Assembly (NCBI RefSeq): GCF_036388275.1
Contig: NZ_DASVSF010000093.1
Location: 1 to 53,299, forward strand
Direction: 5' to 3'
Origin: Longimicrobium sp.
GTDB taxonomy: Bacteria; Gemmatimonadota; Gemmatimonadetes; Longimicrobiales; Longimicrobiaceae
DNA length: 53,299 nt
The position numbers were made by a program, and so were the translations under genes. The first letter of the stretch is position 1; the number at the start of each line of letters is the position of its first letter. The notes below the pieces were generated by a model, which saw only the letters and a program-made list of their open reading frames with translations, had not been told where the DNA came from and did no database searches. Shown in pieces: positions 8,754 to 16,906 of the stretch.

Positions 8754-9390
8754 CCTACACCACACCTGCCGGAGCGTGGGATGTCATCCCGATGGAGCGC
8801 CCCCGAGCAACCCTGCCGCCCCACCGTACTTCGCAGCGACTGAGGGATCCGCCACACACTCCGGGCGCGCGACATGGGGTTCCTCACACGAGAACAAGCC
8901 AGTCCGCGAAGGCGGACTTCGTGTGGTTGTTACAGCGAATTCATTTGCCCGTGCAAGCCGGGGCGCCGGGATCATGATCGCTGCGCGCCTCGGCTGGGAC
9001 CCTGTCCAGCGCCGGGGCGTTTCGACGGGCTCCGGCGCATGCCTCGGCTGCCCTCTCCCCCCGGCCCCCTCTCCCGCAAGCGGGAGAGGGGGAGAACTGA
9101 ACCTGGCCCCGGTCGCGCCACACGTCCGAACTCGGACCATTGCAAGCCAGTCTGCGAAGGCAGACTTCGTGTGGTCGTTGCAGCGAATTCATTCGCCCGA
9201 CGGAGCCGAGGCCTCTGCACTGTGACCGCTGCCGCGCCCGAGCTTCAAGGCGCCGTCGGCTAGATCCTTCGCCCCGCGAGGACCGGTTTGCGGGCCGGTT
9301 CAGTGCGCATGGGGCTCAGGATGACAGGGTATGGCGACGGTTGCGGTGCCAAGCCTGATCCCATCGTGCCCCTGGTTCCCGGCCCGGCTT
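8754..9390. repeat. Intergenic repeat island 2
   Basis: No gene seen. Modules in order: a 'GCCGCACAC.../CGCAGCGACTGAGGGATCCGCCACACA' block (about 8812-8875); the AGTCCGCGAAGGCGGACT palindrome followed by GCGAATTCATT (about 8896-8953, again 9147-9201 with one pair of compensating changes, AGTCTGCGAAGGCAGACT); a GC-stem module (about 9048-9096); and 'TAGATCCTTCG...CTCAGGATGACAG' (about 9261-9328). The paired substitutions in the second palindrome suggest the stem is maintained. Confidence 0.8.
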
Positions 9391-9858
9391 TTACCGATCC
9401 CCGTCCCCGCGGCGGTCGGCGATGGCCTCGATGCGCGAGACGACCGTTTCGCGGTGGTCGGGGCTGCGCAGCACGATCAGGATCGTGTCGTCGCCGCCGA
9501 TGGTTCCCACGATCTCTGGCCACCCCGCACTGTCGATCGCCACCGCGATGGGCTGCGCGCCCCCCACCAGCGTCTTCAGCACCAGCAGGTTTCCGACACC
9601 ATCCGCACCCACGTACAGCGCAGGCAGCAGCCGGCTGAGCGTGGGCGTCACGTCCGCCCCCCCGACGGGCACCACGTAGGCGCTGCCGCCCTGGTCGTCG
9701 GGCGCCTTGATCAGCCCCAGGTGGCGGATGTCGCGCGAAAGCGTGGCCTGCGCCACCTCGATGCCGCGCGCGGCCAGCAGCTCGCGAAGCGCCTCGTGCG
9801 AGGGAACGCGGTGGGTGCGCACCAGTTCCAGGATGGCGGCGTGGCGGGAAAGCTTCAA
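9391..9858 (-). CDS. argR: Arginine repressor ArgR
   Basis: 155 residues, the normal ArgR/AhrC length. The N-terminal winged helix ends in 'VAQATLSRDIRHLGLIK', the classic ArgR DNA-recognition segment. The C-terminal oligomerisation and arginine-binding domain carries 'GTIGGDDTIL', matching the G-T-[IL]-[AG]-G-D-D-T motif. It represses arginine synthesis and can activate catabolism when arginine is bound. The start is TTG at 9858; an in-frame stop lies a few codons upstream, so no ATG or GTG is available in this frame. TATATT on the minus strand at 9900-9905 is a plausible -10 box. No arginine-synthesis genes are in the window. Confidence 0.92.
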   Translation of the reverse strand: MKLSRHAAILELVRTHRVPSHEALRELLAARGIEVAQATLSRDIRHLGLIKAPDDQGGSAYVVPVGGADVTPTLSRLLPALYVGADGVGNLLVLKTLVGGAQPIAVAIDSAGWPEIVGTIGGDDTILIVLRSPDHRETVVSRIEAIADRRGDGDR

Positions 9859-10137
9859 GGCACGATTCCCATCGTTTGGGCGAGTCGATCAACGGCCGGA
9901 ATATAGCGCGGCGCGGACGCGGCTTGCCACACGCTTCCCCCGCGGATGTCATTCGTCTCGTTTCTCCGCAAGCACGGAACCGTGACCGGAACCCGACACG
10001 GGGCACTTCCCGAAGCAGCCACTCCGTCGTACCTTATCCGCCATCTCGGAATCGTTCAGTTGGCCACTGCCGCGCCGCTCAGGCCCCCGGCAGCCATGGC
10101 CATTTGCGCTCACTCCCGCCGCGTACGAGAGGTGTTC

Positions 10138-11880
10138 ATGGCCCGTTTCCGATCGTTCCGCGCCGTCCTGCTGGGCGGCCTGTTCTCCCTTGGCCTCGGC
10201 GCGTGCGACACGCCAATGGCCACCGGCCGCATCGCCCCCGAGGGCGGTCCGCAGCTGGCCACGGTGCCGGCCAAGGGCACCGCCTCCACGCTGGACGTCG
10301 CCAGCTGGAACATCGAGTGGTTCGGGAGCACCACCAACGGACCCGCGAATGAGACGCTGCAGGCCAGCAACTCGCGCGACATCATCGGCGGCACAGACGC
10401 CGACATCTGGGGCGTGGCCGAAATCGTGGACCAGGCCGCGTGGAACAGCCTGGAGTCGCAGCTGACCGGCTACACGGGCTTCCTGGCCAGCGAGTCGCAC
10501 GTCACCAGCGGGTCCACCTACTACGGTTCGACCGAGCAGAAGGTGGGCATCCTGTACAAGAGCAGCATCGCCACGCTGCTGGGCGCAAAGATCATCCTCA
10601 CGGCGTACGACGCCGACTTCGCGGGCCGGCCGCCGCTGGAGGTGAAGCTGCGCGTCACGCTGAACGGCGTCACCGAGGACATCGTGGTCATCGTCCTGCA
10701 CGCCAAGGCCTTCAACGACGACGCCAGCTGGCAGAAGCGCCTGAACGCCAGCAACGCGCTCAAGTCGTATCTGGACACCACGTATCCCACGCAGAAGGTG
10801 ATCGTGGTGGGCGACTGGAACGACGACGTCGACACCTCCATCACCGCGGGCAAGCCGTCGCCGTACCAGAACTTCGTTGACGATGGGGCGGACTACGCGT
10901 TCCCCACGCGGGCGCTTTCGCTGGCCGGAAGCTCGTCGACCGTCAGCTACAGCGACATGATCGACCATCACCTGAACACCAACGAGTTCACGGCGGCCTA
11001 CGTGTCCAGCTCGGCCGAGGTGTACCGCGTGGATACCTACGTGGCGGACTACGCCAACACCACCAGCGACCACTACCCCGTCCTGAGCCGCTACACGTTC
11101 GGCTCCGGCGGCGGCACCACGCCCTCGGTGACGGTGACGGCGCCCAACGGGGGCGAGTCGTACGCGGGCGGCAGCAGCAAGAGCATCACCTGGACGGCTG
11201 CAAACGTGGCGAACGTCAAGGTGGAGTACACGCTGGACGGCACCGCGTGGACGACCCTCACGTCCAGCACCGCGGCGTCGGCCGGCAGCTACACGTGGAC
11301 GGTGCCCAACACCGCGACGACCGCCGCGAAGGTGCGGGTAACCGACGCCTCGTCCGCGACGGTGACGGACGCCAGCGACGCGGCATTCACCATCACCGTC
11401 TCGTCCACGCCGGCACAGGTGATCCTGAACGAGATCCTGGCGAACGAAGCCGGTTCCAACGTCGCGGGCGAGTTCGTGGAGCTGGTGAACGTGGGCGGCA
11501 CGTCCATCAGCATCGCGGGGTGGACGATCTCCGACGCCACGGGCGTGCGCCACACCTTCGCGGCCGGCACCACGCTGGCGGCGGGGAAGGCGATCGTGGT
11601 CTACGGCGCCTCGTCCGGGATCCCCGCCGGGTCGACGAACGCGGTGGGCGCGTCGACGGCGCAGCTCAACCTGGCGAACGGCGGCGATTCGGTGATACTG
11701 AAGGACGGGTCGGGGGTGACGAAGGCGAGCTACACTTATTCGTCGTCGCTGTCGGGAACGGACGGGGTGTCGATGAACCGCAGCCCCGACGCCAGCGCCA
11801 CCGGCACTTGGGTGCTGCACACGAGCATTAGCACGCTGCAGTCGTCCGGCGGCAAGCGCGCCAACGGCACGGCGTTCTGA
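10138..11880 (+). CDS. Secreted endonuclease/exonuclease/phosphatase-family protein with Ig-like and lamin-tail domains
   Basis: 580 residues. The lipoprotein-like signal (LGAC at about 20-23) is followed by a DNase I-like domain with 'WNIEWFG' (57-63), 'AEIVD', 'DWNDD' (226-230) and 'SDHYPV' (310-315), which hold the expected metal and catalytic Asn, Glu, Asp and His. Next come a Ser/Thr-rich Kre9-like beta domain (about 330-417, 'VTAPNGGESYAGGSSKSITW') and a lamin-tail domain (about 424-535, 'VILNEILANEAG...GEFVELVN'). The architecture fits extracellular nucleases such as ExeM. ATG 10138 follows GAGAGG and opens the signal peptide; the upstream extension to 9946 is rejected. Confidence 0.85.
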   Translation: MARFRSFRAVLLGGLFSLGLGACDTPMATGRIAPEGGPQLATVPAKGTASTLDVASWNIEWFGSTTNGPANETLQASNSRDIIGGTDADIWGVAEIVDQAAWNSLESQLTGYTGFLASESHVTSGSTYYGSTEQKVGILYKSSIATLLGAKIILTAYDADFAGRPPLEVKLRVTLNGVTEDIVVIVLHAKAFNDDASWQKRLNASNALKSYLDTTYPTQKVIVVGDWNDDVDTSITAGKPSPYQNFVDDGADYAFPTRALSLAGSSSTVSYSDMIDHHLNTNEFTAAYVSSSAEVYRVDTYVADYANTTSDHYPVLSRYTFGSGGGTTPSVTVTAPNGGESYAGGSSKSITWTAANVANVKVEYTLDGTAWTTLTSSTAASAGSYTWTVPNTATTAAKVRVTDASSATVTDASDAAFTITVSSTPAQVILNEILANEAGSNVAGEFVELVNVGGTSISIAGWTISDATGVRHTFAAGTTLAAGKAIVVYGASSGIPAGSTNAVGASTAQLNLANGGDSVILKDGSGVTKASYTYSSSLSGTDGVSMNRSPDASATGTWVLHTSISTLQSSGGKRANGTAF

Positions 11881-11957
11881 ACTGCGGTCACTGCGGTCAC
11901 TACGGTCGGGACGGTAACTACGGTCGGGACGGTAACTACAGTTGGGACGGTGGGCTG
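11881..11957. repeat. Tandem ACGGTCGGGACGGTAACT-type repeats
   Basis: Directly after the stop codon the sequence CACTGCGGTCACTACGGTC is followed by about two and a half copies of an 18-bp unit (GGTAACTACGGTCGGGAC). The units are related to the arms of the inverted repeat after serA (3455-3551), but here all point the same way. Confidence 0.7.
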
Positions 11958-12384
11958 CGGTGCGAGGTTCGGCACCGCGGCCCTCCGCCGCACCACCGCA
12001 CCGCCACCGAGCACCACACCCTGTCATCCTGAGCCCCAGGCGCACCGAACCGGCCCGCAAACCGGTCCTCGCGGGGCGAAGGATCTAGCCGAGGCCGCTT
12101 TGAAGCTCGGGCGCGGCAGCGGTCACGATCGTGGAGGCCTCGGCTTGGTGGGGACTGCTGTCATCCCCGAGGCCTCGGCTCCGTCGGGCGAATGAATTGA
12201 ATTCGCTGCAACGACCACACGAAATCCGCCTGCGCGGACTGGCATGTTCTCGTGTGGGGAGGACTTTGTGGCGCGCCCCGGAGTGTGTGGCGGATCCCTC
12301 GGTCGCTGCGGAGTACGGTGTGGCGGCATGTTGGCCGGGGCCGCTCCGTGGGGATGACAGCGTGCGCTTCGGCAGTTTGGGCGT
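11958..12384. repeat. Intergenic repeat island 3
   Basis: No gene seen. Contains, on the opposite strand to island 2, the CTGTCATCCTGAG...GAAGGATCTAG module (12021-12090), the GCGAATGAATTGAATTCGCTGCAACGA palindrome block with GTCCGCC...(12184-12250), and the 'CGCTGCGGAGTACGGTGTGGCGGCA' block (about 12255-12345). It is essentially island 2 read backwards. Confidence 0.8.
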
Positions 12385-12440
12385 GCAGGTGAAGCCCCGA
12401 ACGGGACGCGCCAGCAGCCCGTGTCGGGGCTTTCCGCTAG
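12385..12440 (-). terminator. Terminator-like repeat, copy 2 (downstream of the BTAD regulator)
   Basis: GTGCAGGTGAAGCCCCGAACGG is followed by a pairing arm CCCGTGTCGGGGCTTTCCGC, a long stem about 14 bp beyond the minus-strand gene end at 12454. It would work for the minus strand and could also stop transcription from the left. Confidence 0.6.
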
Positions 12441-12453
12441 TCCAGCCGCGGGT

Positions 12454-15400
12454 TCACTTGCCCGTGGGGCGGGTGCGCTGCGGCAAGACCGGGTGGTTCA
12501 CGGCGCGTGCTTCGGCAGGTGCGGCCTCTCGCGCGGGCTGGAGAAGCTGCGCAAGGGCGTCGGGATCTGCGTCGCGCCAGTCGTGGCGGAAGCGCGCGGT
12601 GTGTTCCGCGGCTTCCCGGCGCCGCCCCAGGCGGCCGAGCACGCGGGCCTGCTCCATCTGCGCGGCGACGGGAAACATGATCCCCCGGCTGATGTCTTCC
12701 GTAAGGCTGCCGTACCAGGCCAGCGCCTCGGATTCGCGGCCGGCCCGGGCAAGGAGCTGCGCCCGGAAGTAGCGCTCCGCTACCGTGCTGTAGGAATCGT
12801 CCTTCACGAAGAGCCAGGGCACGGGCGGCGGCCACCCCCGCTGCACCAGCACCAGCGCGCCGGGAACGTCGCCCGCGGCCGCTCGCAGCCGGGCGTGCAG
12901 CTGGTGGCGAAGGTGGTACGCGAAGCGGCCGGCGCGCGACGTGTCTTCGAGCGCGGCCAGTGAGGCTGCGCGCCGGTGCGCCTCGACGGTGTCGCCCAGG
13001 CGCACCGCAAGCACCCCCAGCAGGTATTGGTGCCGAGCGGCGGGATAGCGCCCACGCTCCTCGTCGACCACGCCGCCGGTGCCCTGCGCGCTCGGAACGG
13101 CGGTGGCGGCCAGCTGGCGATAGGCACGCAGGGTCTCGTCGCGTGGCAGCGCGGCGGGAGAAAAGGCGGCCAGAAACGCCCAGGTGCGTGCGCCGTACCC
13201 CGCATCGATGCGCGCGGCGGAATCGGCCTGGGCGCGGGCATCGCGCCAGCGTCCGCGCGCCATCTGCATGTGCGCGAGGGTGGTGAACCCCACCAGCCGG
13301 CTTTGCCGGTCGCGCCCGGGCTCCACCATCAGCCCGGCGATCCGGAGCCCCGCCCCGGGATCGGTAAGGAAGTCGGCCGTGCGCCACGCCGCGCCCCATG
13401 GAGGCAGGTCGTTGGTGTCGCGCGGGCGCTGGGCGCGCAGGGCGGCGAGCGCGTCGTCCTGCGCCCGGAGGTCGCCTTCACCGAACGCGGCCATCGTCCG
13501 CACCCGTGTGAGTGCCTCGTGCCGGGGGCTGAGCTCCGCGATGGCGCGGACGAGCGAACTCGCCTCCGCCGCTCGCCCCTGCAGCGACGCGACGTGCGCC
13601 AGGTGCACCCGCGCGCTCACGTTGCGCGGGTCCAGCGCCAGCACCTGCATCCATGCCCCGCGCGCGCCTTCGATGCTGCGCCCCTGCCACATGGCGCGGT
13701 GGTGAAGCACCTCGGCCAGCTCGTTCCACGCCTCGATGTTGTCGGGCCGCGTGGCCGTCAACTCCCGCAGCAGCCCCTCGGCCACGGTGGCGGAGCCGGT
13801 GCGGAACGCCACGCGCGCCCGCAGAAGCCGCTGCTCGGCCGGGGGCAGCCGGTCTGCCATCCGCAGCGCGCGCGCGGCGGCGGCGCTCCCGTCGGCCGCC
13901 GCCCAGTCCTGCGACACGCTCAACCGGTACCAGGCCACGGCGAAGGTGCTGTCGCCCCGGACCGCCTGGGTGAACCACTCCGCGGCACGGGCGAAATCGC
14001 CGTCGCGGAACGCACGGTTCCCCCCCAGGTAGGCCTTGAGCGCGGGAAGCGAGGTGGTGGTCAGGGCCGCCGTGCGGTCCATCCGCTCCGGGGGTGTGTC
14101 CATTTCCTGCGCCACGAGGCTGCGGACAAGCGCGTCGACCCCCGCGAAAAGGCTGTCCTCCCGCAGCTCCGGCACCTCTGCCCGCACGAGCCTGCGTCCA
14201 TCCGGCGCGTACAATGCCGCGCTCAGGTGCAGCCGCCCTCCCGCCTCCACCACGCTTCCCAGCACGAACCGGCCGGCGCCGAACCGCTCCGCGGCGGCCC
14301 TCCCCGCATCCAGCCCCGTTGCGTCGTCGCCCCACGTGCGCAGAAACGAGAGCAGGGCGAACGGATCTACCGTGGTCAGCTCGCCGGTGCCGTCCAGGCG
14401 CGACGAGAGAAGGTCGGCCATTCCCTCGCCCAGGTAGGCGTTTGCCGGGCCTGTCCTGGCCGCGAAGGGCAGCACGGCCACCCGCGAACCCACCGTGGCC
14501 GCATCCAGCGGCCCGGCCCCGCCCGGACGCAGCAGCCACAGGGCGAGAACGGCCGCCACGCTGGCCACGGCGGCCAGCCAGCGCCGCCGCCGGCGCGGGC
14601 GGATCCAGGACGGCCCGGCTGCCGGGGCCAGCCCCACGGCCACGTCAGCGGCCGGCGCGAGTATCGCGTCGTCGGGGGATCCCGCCGGCGGGGGTGGCGC
14701 GGCGCCGTCCGTCGGTTCGCGAGACAGCACCGCCGATTCGGGAGACGGCGCGGCGACGGGCTCCGGGGCCGGCTCCGGGATCCACGCCGGGGGCGGCACG
14801 GCGGCGGCGGGCTCCGCCCGGACCCGCAGCGCGCGCCGCAGCGCCTCGGTCGCGGGGCCCGGCTCCACCTCCAGGTCGCGCATCAGGCGGGCGGCGAAGC
14901 GGTCGTACTCCCGAAGGGCGCCGCCCGGATCGCCCGAGTCGGCCAGCAGTTCCATCAGCCGGCGGACCGAAGGCTCGTCCTCGGGGTCGATCTCGCAGGC
15001 GCGACGGGCCAGGGCCACGGCGGGCTCCATCTCCCCCCGCCCCCGCGCGGCCTCGGCGGCTCCGCGCGCCGCGGCCAGGGCCATGTGGCGCAGCCGCAGG
15101 CGCTCCGCGTCCAGCCACTGCTCCCACGAGGGCGCATCGTCCACGTGAAGCCCCGCCAGCAGGTCGCCCCCGTAGTGCCCCAGCGCGCCCAGCACGTCGC
15201 CCGCCGCCAGCGCCGCCTGCATCTGCCGCGCATCGCAGACCGTCTGGTCCACCGCCAGCTCCACCGTGTCGTCGGTGCGCACCGCGAGCACGCCGGGCGC
15301 CGCCTTTCGCAAAAAGCTGAGCGCGTTGCGGAGGGCGGCGCGCGCGCGGTCATCCGGCATCTCGGGCCAGAAGGTGGCCAGCAGGATGTCGCGGCGAACG

Positions 15401-15531
15401 GGGCCGTGAGGGCGCGCGAGGGCCAGGTACGCCAGCAGCGCGGCGCGTTTGGGCTGAGCGAGGAGCGAAGTTACCGGGGCGCCCCCGGGGTCGACCAGGT
15501 CGAGCGTGCCGAGGGTGCGAAGGCGGTACAC
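12454..15531 (-). CDS. Membrane-anchored BTAD/SARP-type transcriptional regulator with TPR C-terminus
   Basis: About 1025 residues from GTG 15531. Residues 1-95 form an OmpR-like winged helix ('RLRTLGTLDLVDPGG', 'QPKRAALLAYLALARP', 'RAALRNALSFLRK'). A bacterial transcriptional-activation domain follows to about 245 ('GDLLAGLHVDDAPSWEQWLDAER', 'LRDLEVEPGPATEALRR'-type helices). A Pro/Ala linker leads to one membrane helix after RRRRR (about 313-335). A TolB-like domain ('VAVLPFAARTG', 'YLGEGMADLLSSRL') and many TPR-like helices occupy the rest. The exact start is uncertain: GTG 15558 is also in frame, and the open frame runs on to 16113 through the neighbouring gene's territory. Its target is unknown. 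Confidence 0.8.
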   Translation of the reverse strand: MYRLRTLGTLDLVDPGGAPVTSLLAQPKRAALLAYLALARPHGPVRRDILLATFWPEMPDDRARAALRNALSFLRKAAPGVLAVRTDDTVELAVDQTVCDARQMQAALAAGDVLGALGHYGGDLLAGLHVDDAPSWEQWLDAERLRLRHMALAAARGAAEAARGRGEMEPAVALARRACEIDPEDEPSVRRLMELLADSGDPGGALREYDRFAARLMRDLEVEPGPATEALRRALRVRAEPAAAVPPPAWIPEPAPEPVAAPSPESAVLSREPTDGAAPPPPAGSPDDAILAPAADVAVGLAPAAGPSWIRPRRRRRWLAAVASVAAVLALWLLRPGGAGPLDAATVGSRVAVLPFAARTGPANAYLGEGMADLLSSRLDGTGELTTVDPFALLSFLRTWGDDATGLDAGRAAAERFGAGRFVLGSVVEAGGRLHLSAALYAPDGRRLVRAEVPELREDSLFAGVDALVRSLVAQEMDTPPERMDRTAALTTTSLPALKAYLGGNRAFRDGDFARAAEWFTQAVRGDSTFAVAWYRLSVSQDWAAADGSAAAARALRMADRLPPAEQRLLRARVAFRTGSATVAEGLLRELTATRPDNIEAWNELAEVLHHRAMWQGRSIEGARGAWMQVLALDPRNVSARVHLAHVASLQGRAAEASSLVRAIAELSPRHEALTRVRTMAAFGEGDLRAQDDALAALRAQRPRDTNDLPPWGAAWRTADFLTDPGAGLRIAGLMVEPGRDRQSRLVGFTTLAHMQMARGRWRDARAQADSAARIDAGYGARTWAFLAAFSPAALPRDETLRAYRQLAATAVPSAQGTGGVVDEERGRYPAARHQYLLGVLAVRLGDTVEAHRRAASLAALEDTSRAGRFAYHLRHQLHARLRAAAGDVPGALVLVQRGWPPPVPWLFVKDDSYSTVAERYFRAQLLARAGRESEALAWYGSLTEDISRGIMFPVAAQMEQARVLGRLGRRREAAEHTARFRHDWRDADPDALAQLLQPAREAAPAEARAVNHPVLPQRTRPTGK

Positions 15532-15661
15532 GAGGGGCGGCTTCGGAGGGGCAAACACAAGGTTAGTCCAACATACGAGGACTGGCGCACCGCTCGCAAC
15601 GCCAAGCGACGCTGGGGTGAGCCAGGATACGCCGCCTTCGTATTCATCCGAAAATGCAGGT

Positions 15662-16120
15662 TCACCCGTCGTGGCGGTGGTTCGTTCGGCCTCCCGGCTC
15701 CGCCGGGTAGACGGCCCGGGGGTCCAGGTACACCGCGGCCGGCCACATGCAGTCCGAGCGCTCGGTAGCCACCGCCCGGCCGCAGCGGCACGTGCGGTTC
15801 GGTCCGCGGGCCCCACTCGGTCCGCAGCAACCGCTCCACCGGGCAGGATCCGGGTGTTCGCCGACGCCGACCAGGACGTCGGAGCGGATCGCGTAGCAGC
15901 CAGTGAAGTCCACCGCCACACCTTCCATGCTCGTTGGCAGGTGGCCCGGCGAAACCCGCCAGTACGTCCCTTCCGGCACGAGCGGCTCCAGCTTCCCGGA
16001 TCCGAGCGCCGCAGCGTCCTCCACCCGGTGGACCAGGGTGGTAAGCACCACTCCACATGCGCGGCAAACGAACCGGGCGGAGGGCGGCGCCTGCGGCACC
16101 GCCTCGGCATCACGTCTCAC
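15662..16120 (-). CDS. Cys-rich hypothetical protein, probably zinc-binding
   Basis: 152 residues. 'FVCRACGVVLT' near residue 18, then 'GCCGPSGARGPNRTCRCGRAVA' and 'TERSDC' near residues 95-122 give a CxxC plus CC...CxC...C set typical of a structural zinc site. I recall similar GCCG-x-GPN-x-C-x-CG proteins of unknown function in actinobacteria. There is no signal peptide or membrane helix. It lies between the regulator and the CdiI-like gene on the same strand; spacing to the regulator (130 bp) argues against tight coupling. The function cannot be assigned. Confidence 0.6.
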   Translation of the reverse strand: MRRDAEAVPQAPPSARFVCRACGVVLTTLVHRVEDAAALGSGKLEPLVPEGTYWRVSPGHLPTSMEGVAVDFTGCYAIRSDVLVGVGEHPDPARWSGCCGPSGARGPNRTCRCGRAVATERSDCMWPAAVYLDPRAVYPAEPGGRTNHRHDG

Positions 16121-16159
16121 ACCACACCCCTCTCTCGAAGGCCCGGACGCGGCTCGGGA

Positions 16160-16603
16160 TTACCAGCACTCCCCGGCGCGGCGGCGCAGGAAGTCTCGAA
16201 CGGCATCGATGTCGATCATCCACTCGGACACCCTTCGCTCCGCCGGGTCAGCGGGCAAGTCGCGGATGTACGTGTAGAGGTCGTCGGGATCGAACGGCTC
16301 GGGGAACCCGGACGTGGAGAGGAAATGCTCCTGCACGACGATCCTGTCCCCCTGCCGCCACATCGTCCAGCGGGTCTCGAACGCCGAGGTGAAGAAGGCA
16401 GTGCGGTCCGCACCGGCGACCAGGCGGGTCGCAGCTTCACGCCAGTGCCGCTCGTAATCGGCGCGTCCCCACGTCCCGATGAGAGCGACGAATTCCTCGG
16501 AGTAGCCCCCGAGCACGATTCGCCCTCGAAGACCCACCGCGCCAGGCCCAAGGAACTCGCGCAGACTTTCGATCTTCGACTGGATGAACGTGATGTCGAA
16601 CAT
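16160..16603 (-). CDS. CdiI-like immunity family protein (orphan)
   Basis: 147 residues from ATG 16603 (an alternative in-frame ATG is at 16642). The pattern 'GRIVLGGYSEEFVALIGTW', 'DYERHWREAATRL', 'FFTSAFE' and 'VSEWMIDIDAVRDFLRR' resembles the family of contact-dependent-inhibition immunity proteins with a D-Y-x-x-[QH]-W centre and an [IV]-S-E-W-x-x-x-I-x-x-[IV]-R-x-F end. Such proteins neutralise a cognate toxin in the cytoplasm. No cdiA, Rhs or other toxin gene is adjacent, so it may be an orphan immunity gene. The call is from memory of the motif pattern and needs a profile search. Confidence 0.5.
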   Translation of the reverse strand: MFDITFIQSKIESLREFLGPGAVGLRGRIVLGGYSEEFVALIGTWGRADYERHWREAATRLVAGADRTAFFTSAFETRWTMWRQGDRIVVQEHFLSTSGFPEPFDPDDLYTYIRDLPADPAERRVSEWMIDIDAVRDFLRRRAGECW

Positions 16604-16827
16604 ACCCCCGTGCCACCGTCCTTTCGGCGCATGCCACGCCATGCGCAAGTCGCGTCGAGCAGTTGGGACCTCCCTACCTTTGGCCATTAGTAGCAGCGCC
16701 GGTTTGCACGTGCAACCAGCGGGGCTCCGGGTGCGCAGCCCCCGCTCCGGCCGCGGGCGGGCGAGGGCGAACGCGCCGCCAGGTGATGCGGTCCGCCGTC
16801 CTGGAACGCTGGACGACGGCTCATATT

Positions 16828-16849
16828 GCCAGGATACGGCCAGGATACG
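16828..16849. repeat. Two adjacent 11-bp direct repeats upstream of the PPC gene
   Basis: GCCAGGATACG occurs twice back to back (16828-16838, 16839-16849), followed by TTGAGA and a TATC-containing A/T-rich stretch before the 16907 start. The position in a divergent intergenic region suggests a regulator-binding site. Confidence 0.45.
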
Positions 16850-16906
16850 GTTGAGATACCCCACTGCATTATCTATCCGAGTACACCCTCCTCCCCGGGA
16901 GCCCTG

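Noticed and set aside
12976..15768. 930-codon plus-strand frame over the BTAD regulator
   Set aside because: Antisense shadow without any recognisable domain.
15532..16113. N-terminal extension of the BTAD regulator to 16113
   Set aside because: It overlaps the Cys-rich gene in another frame and shows no domain; the winged helix begins right at GTG 15531.
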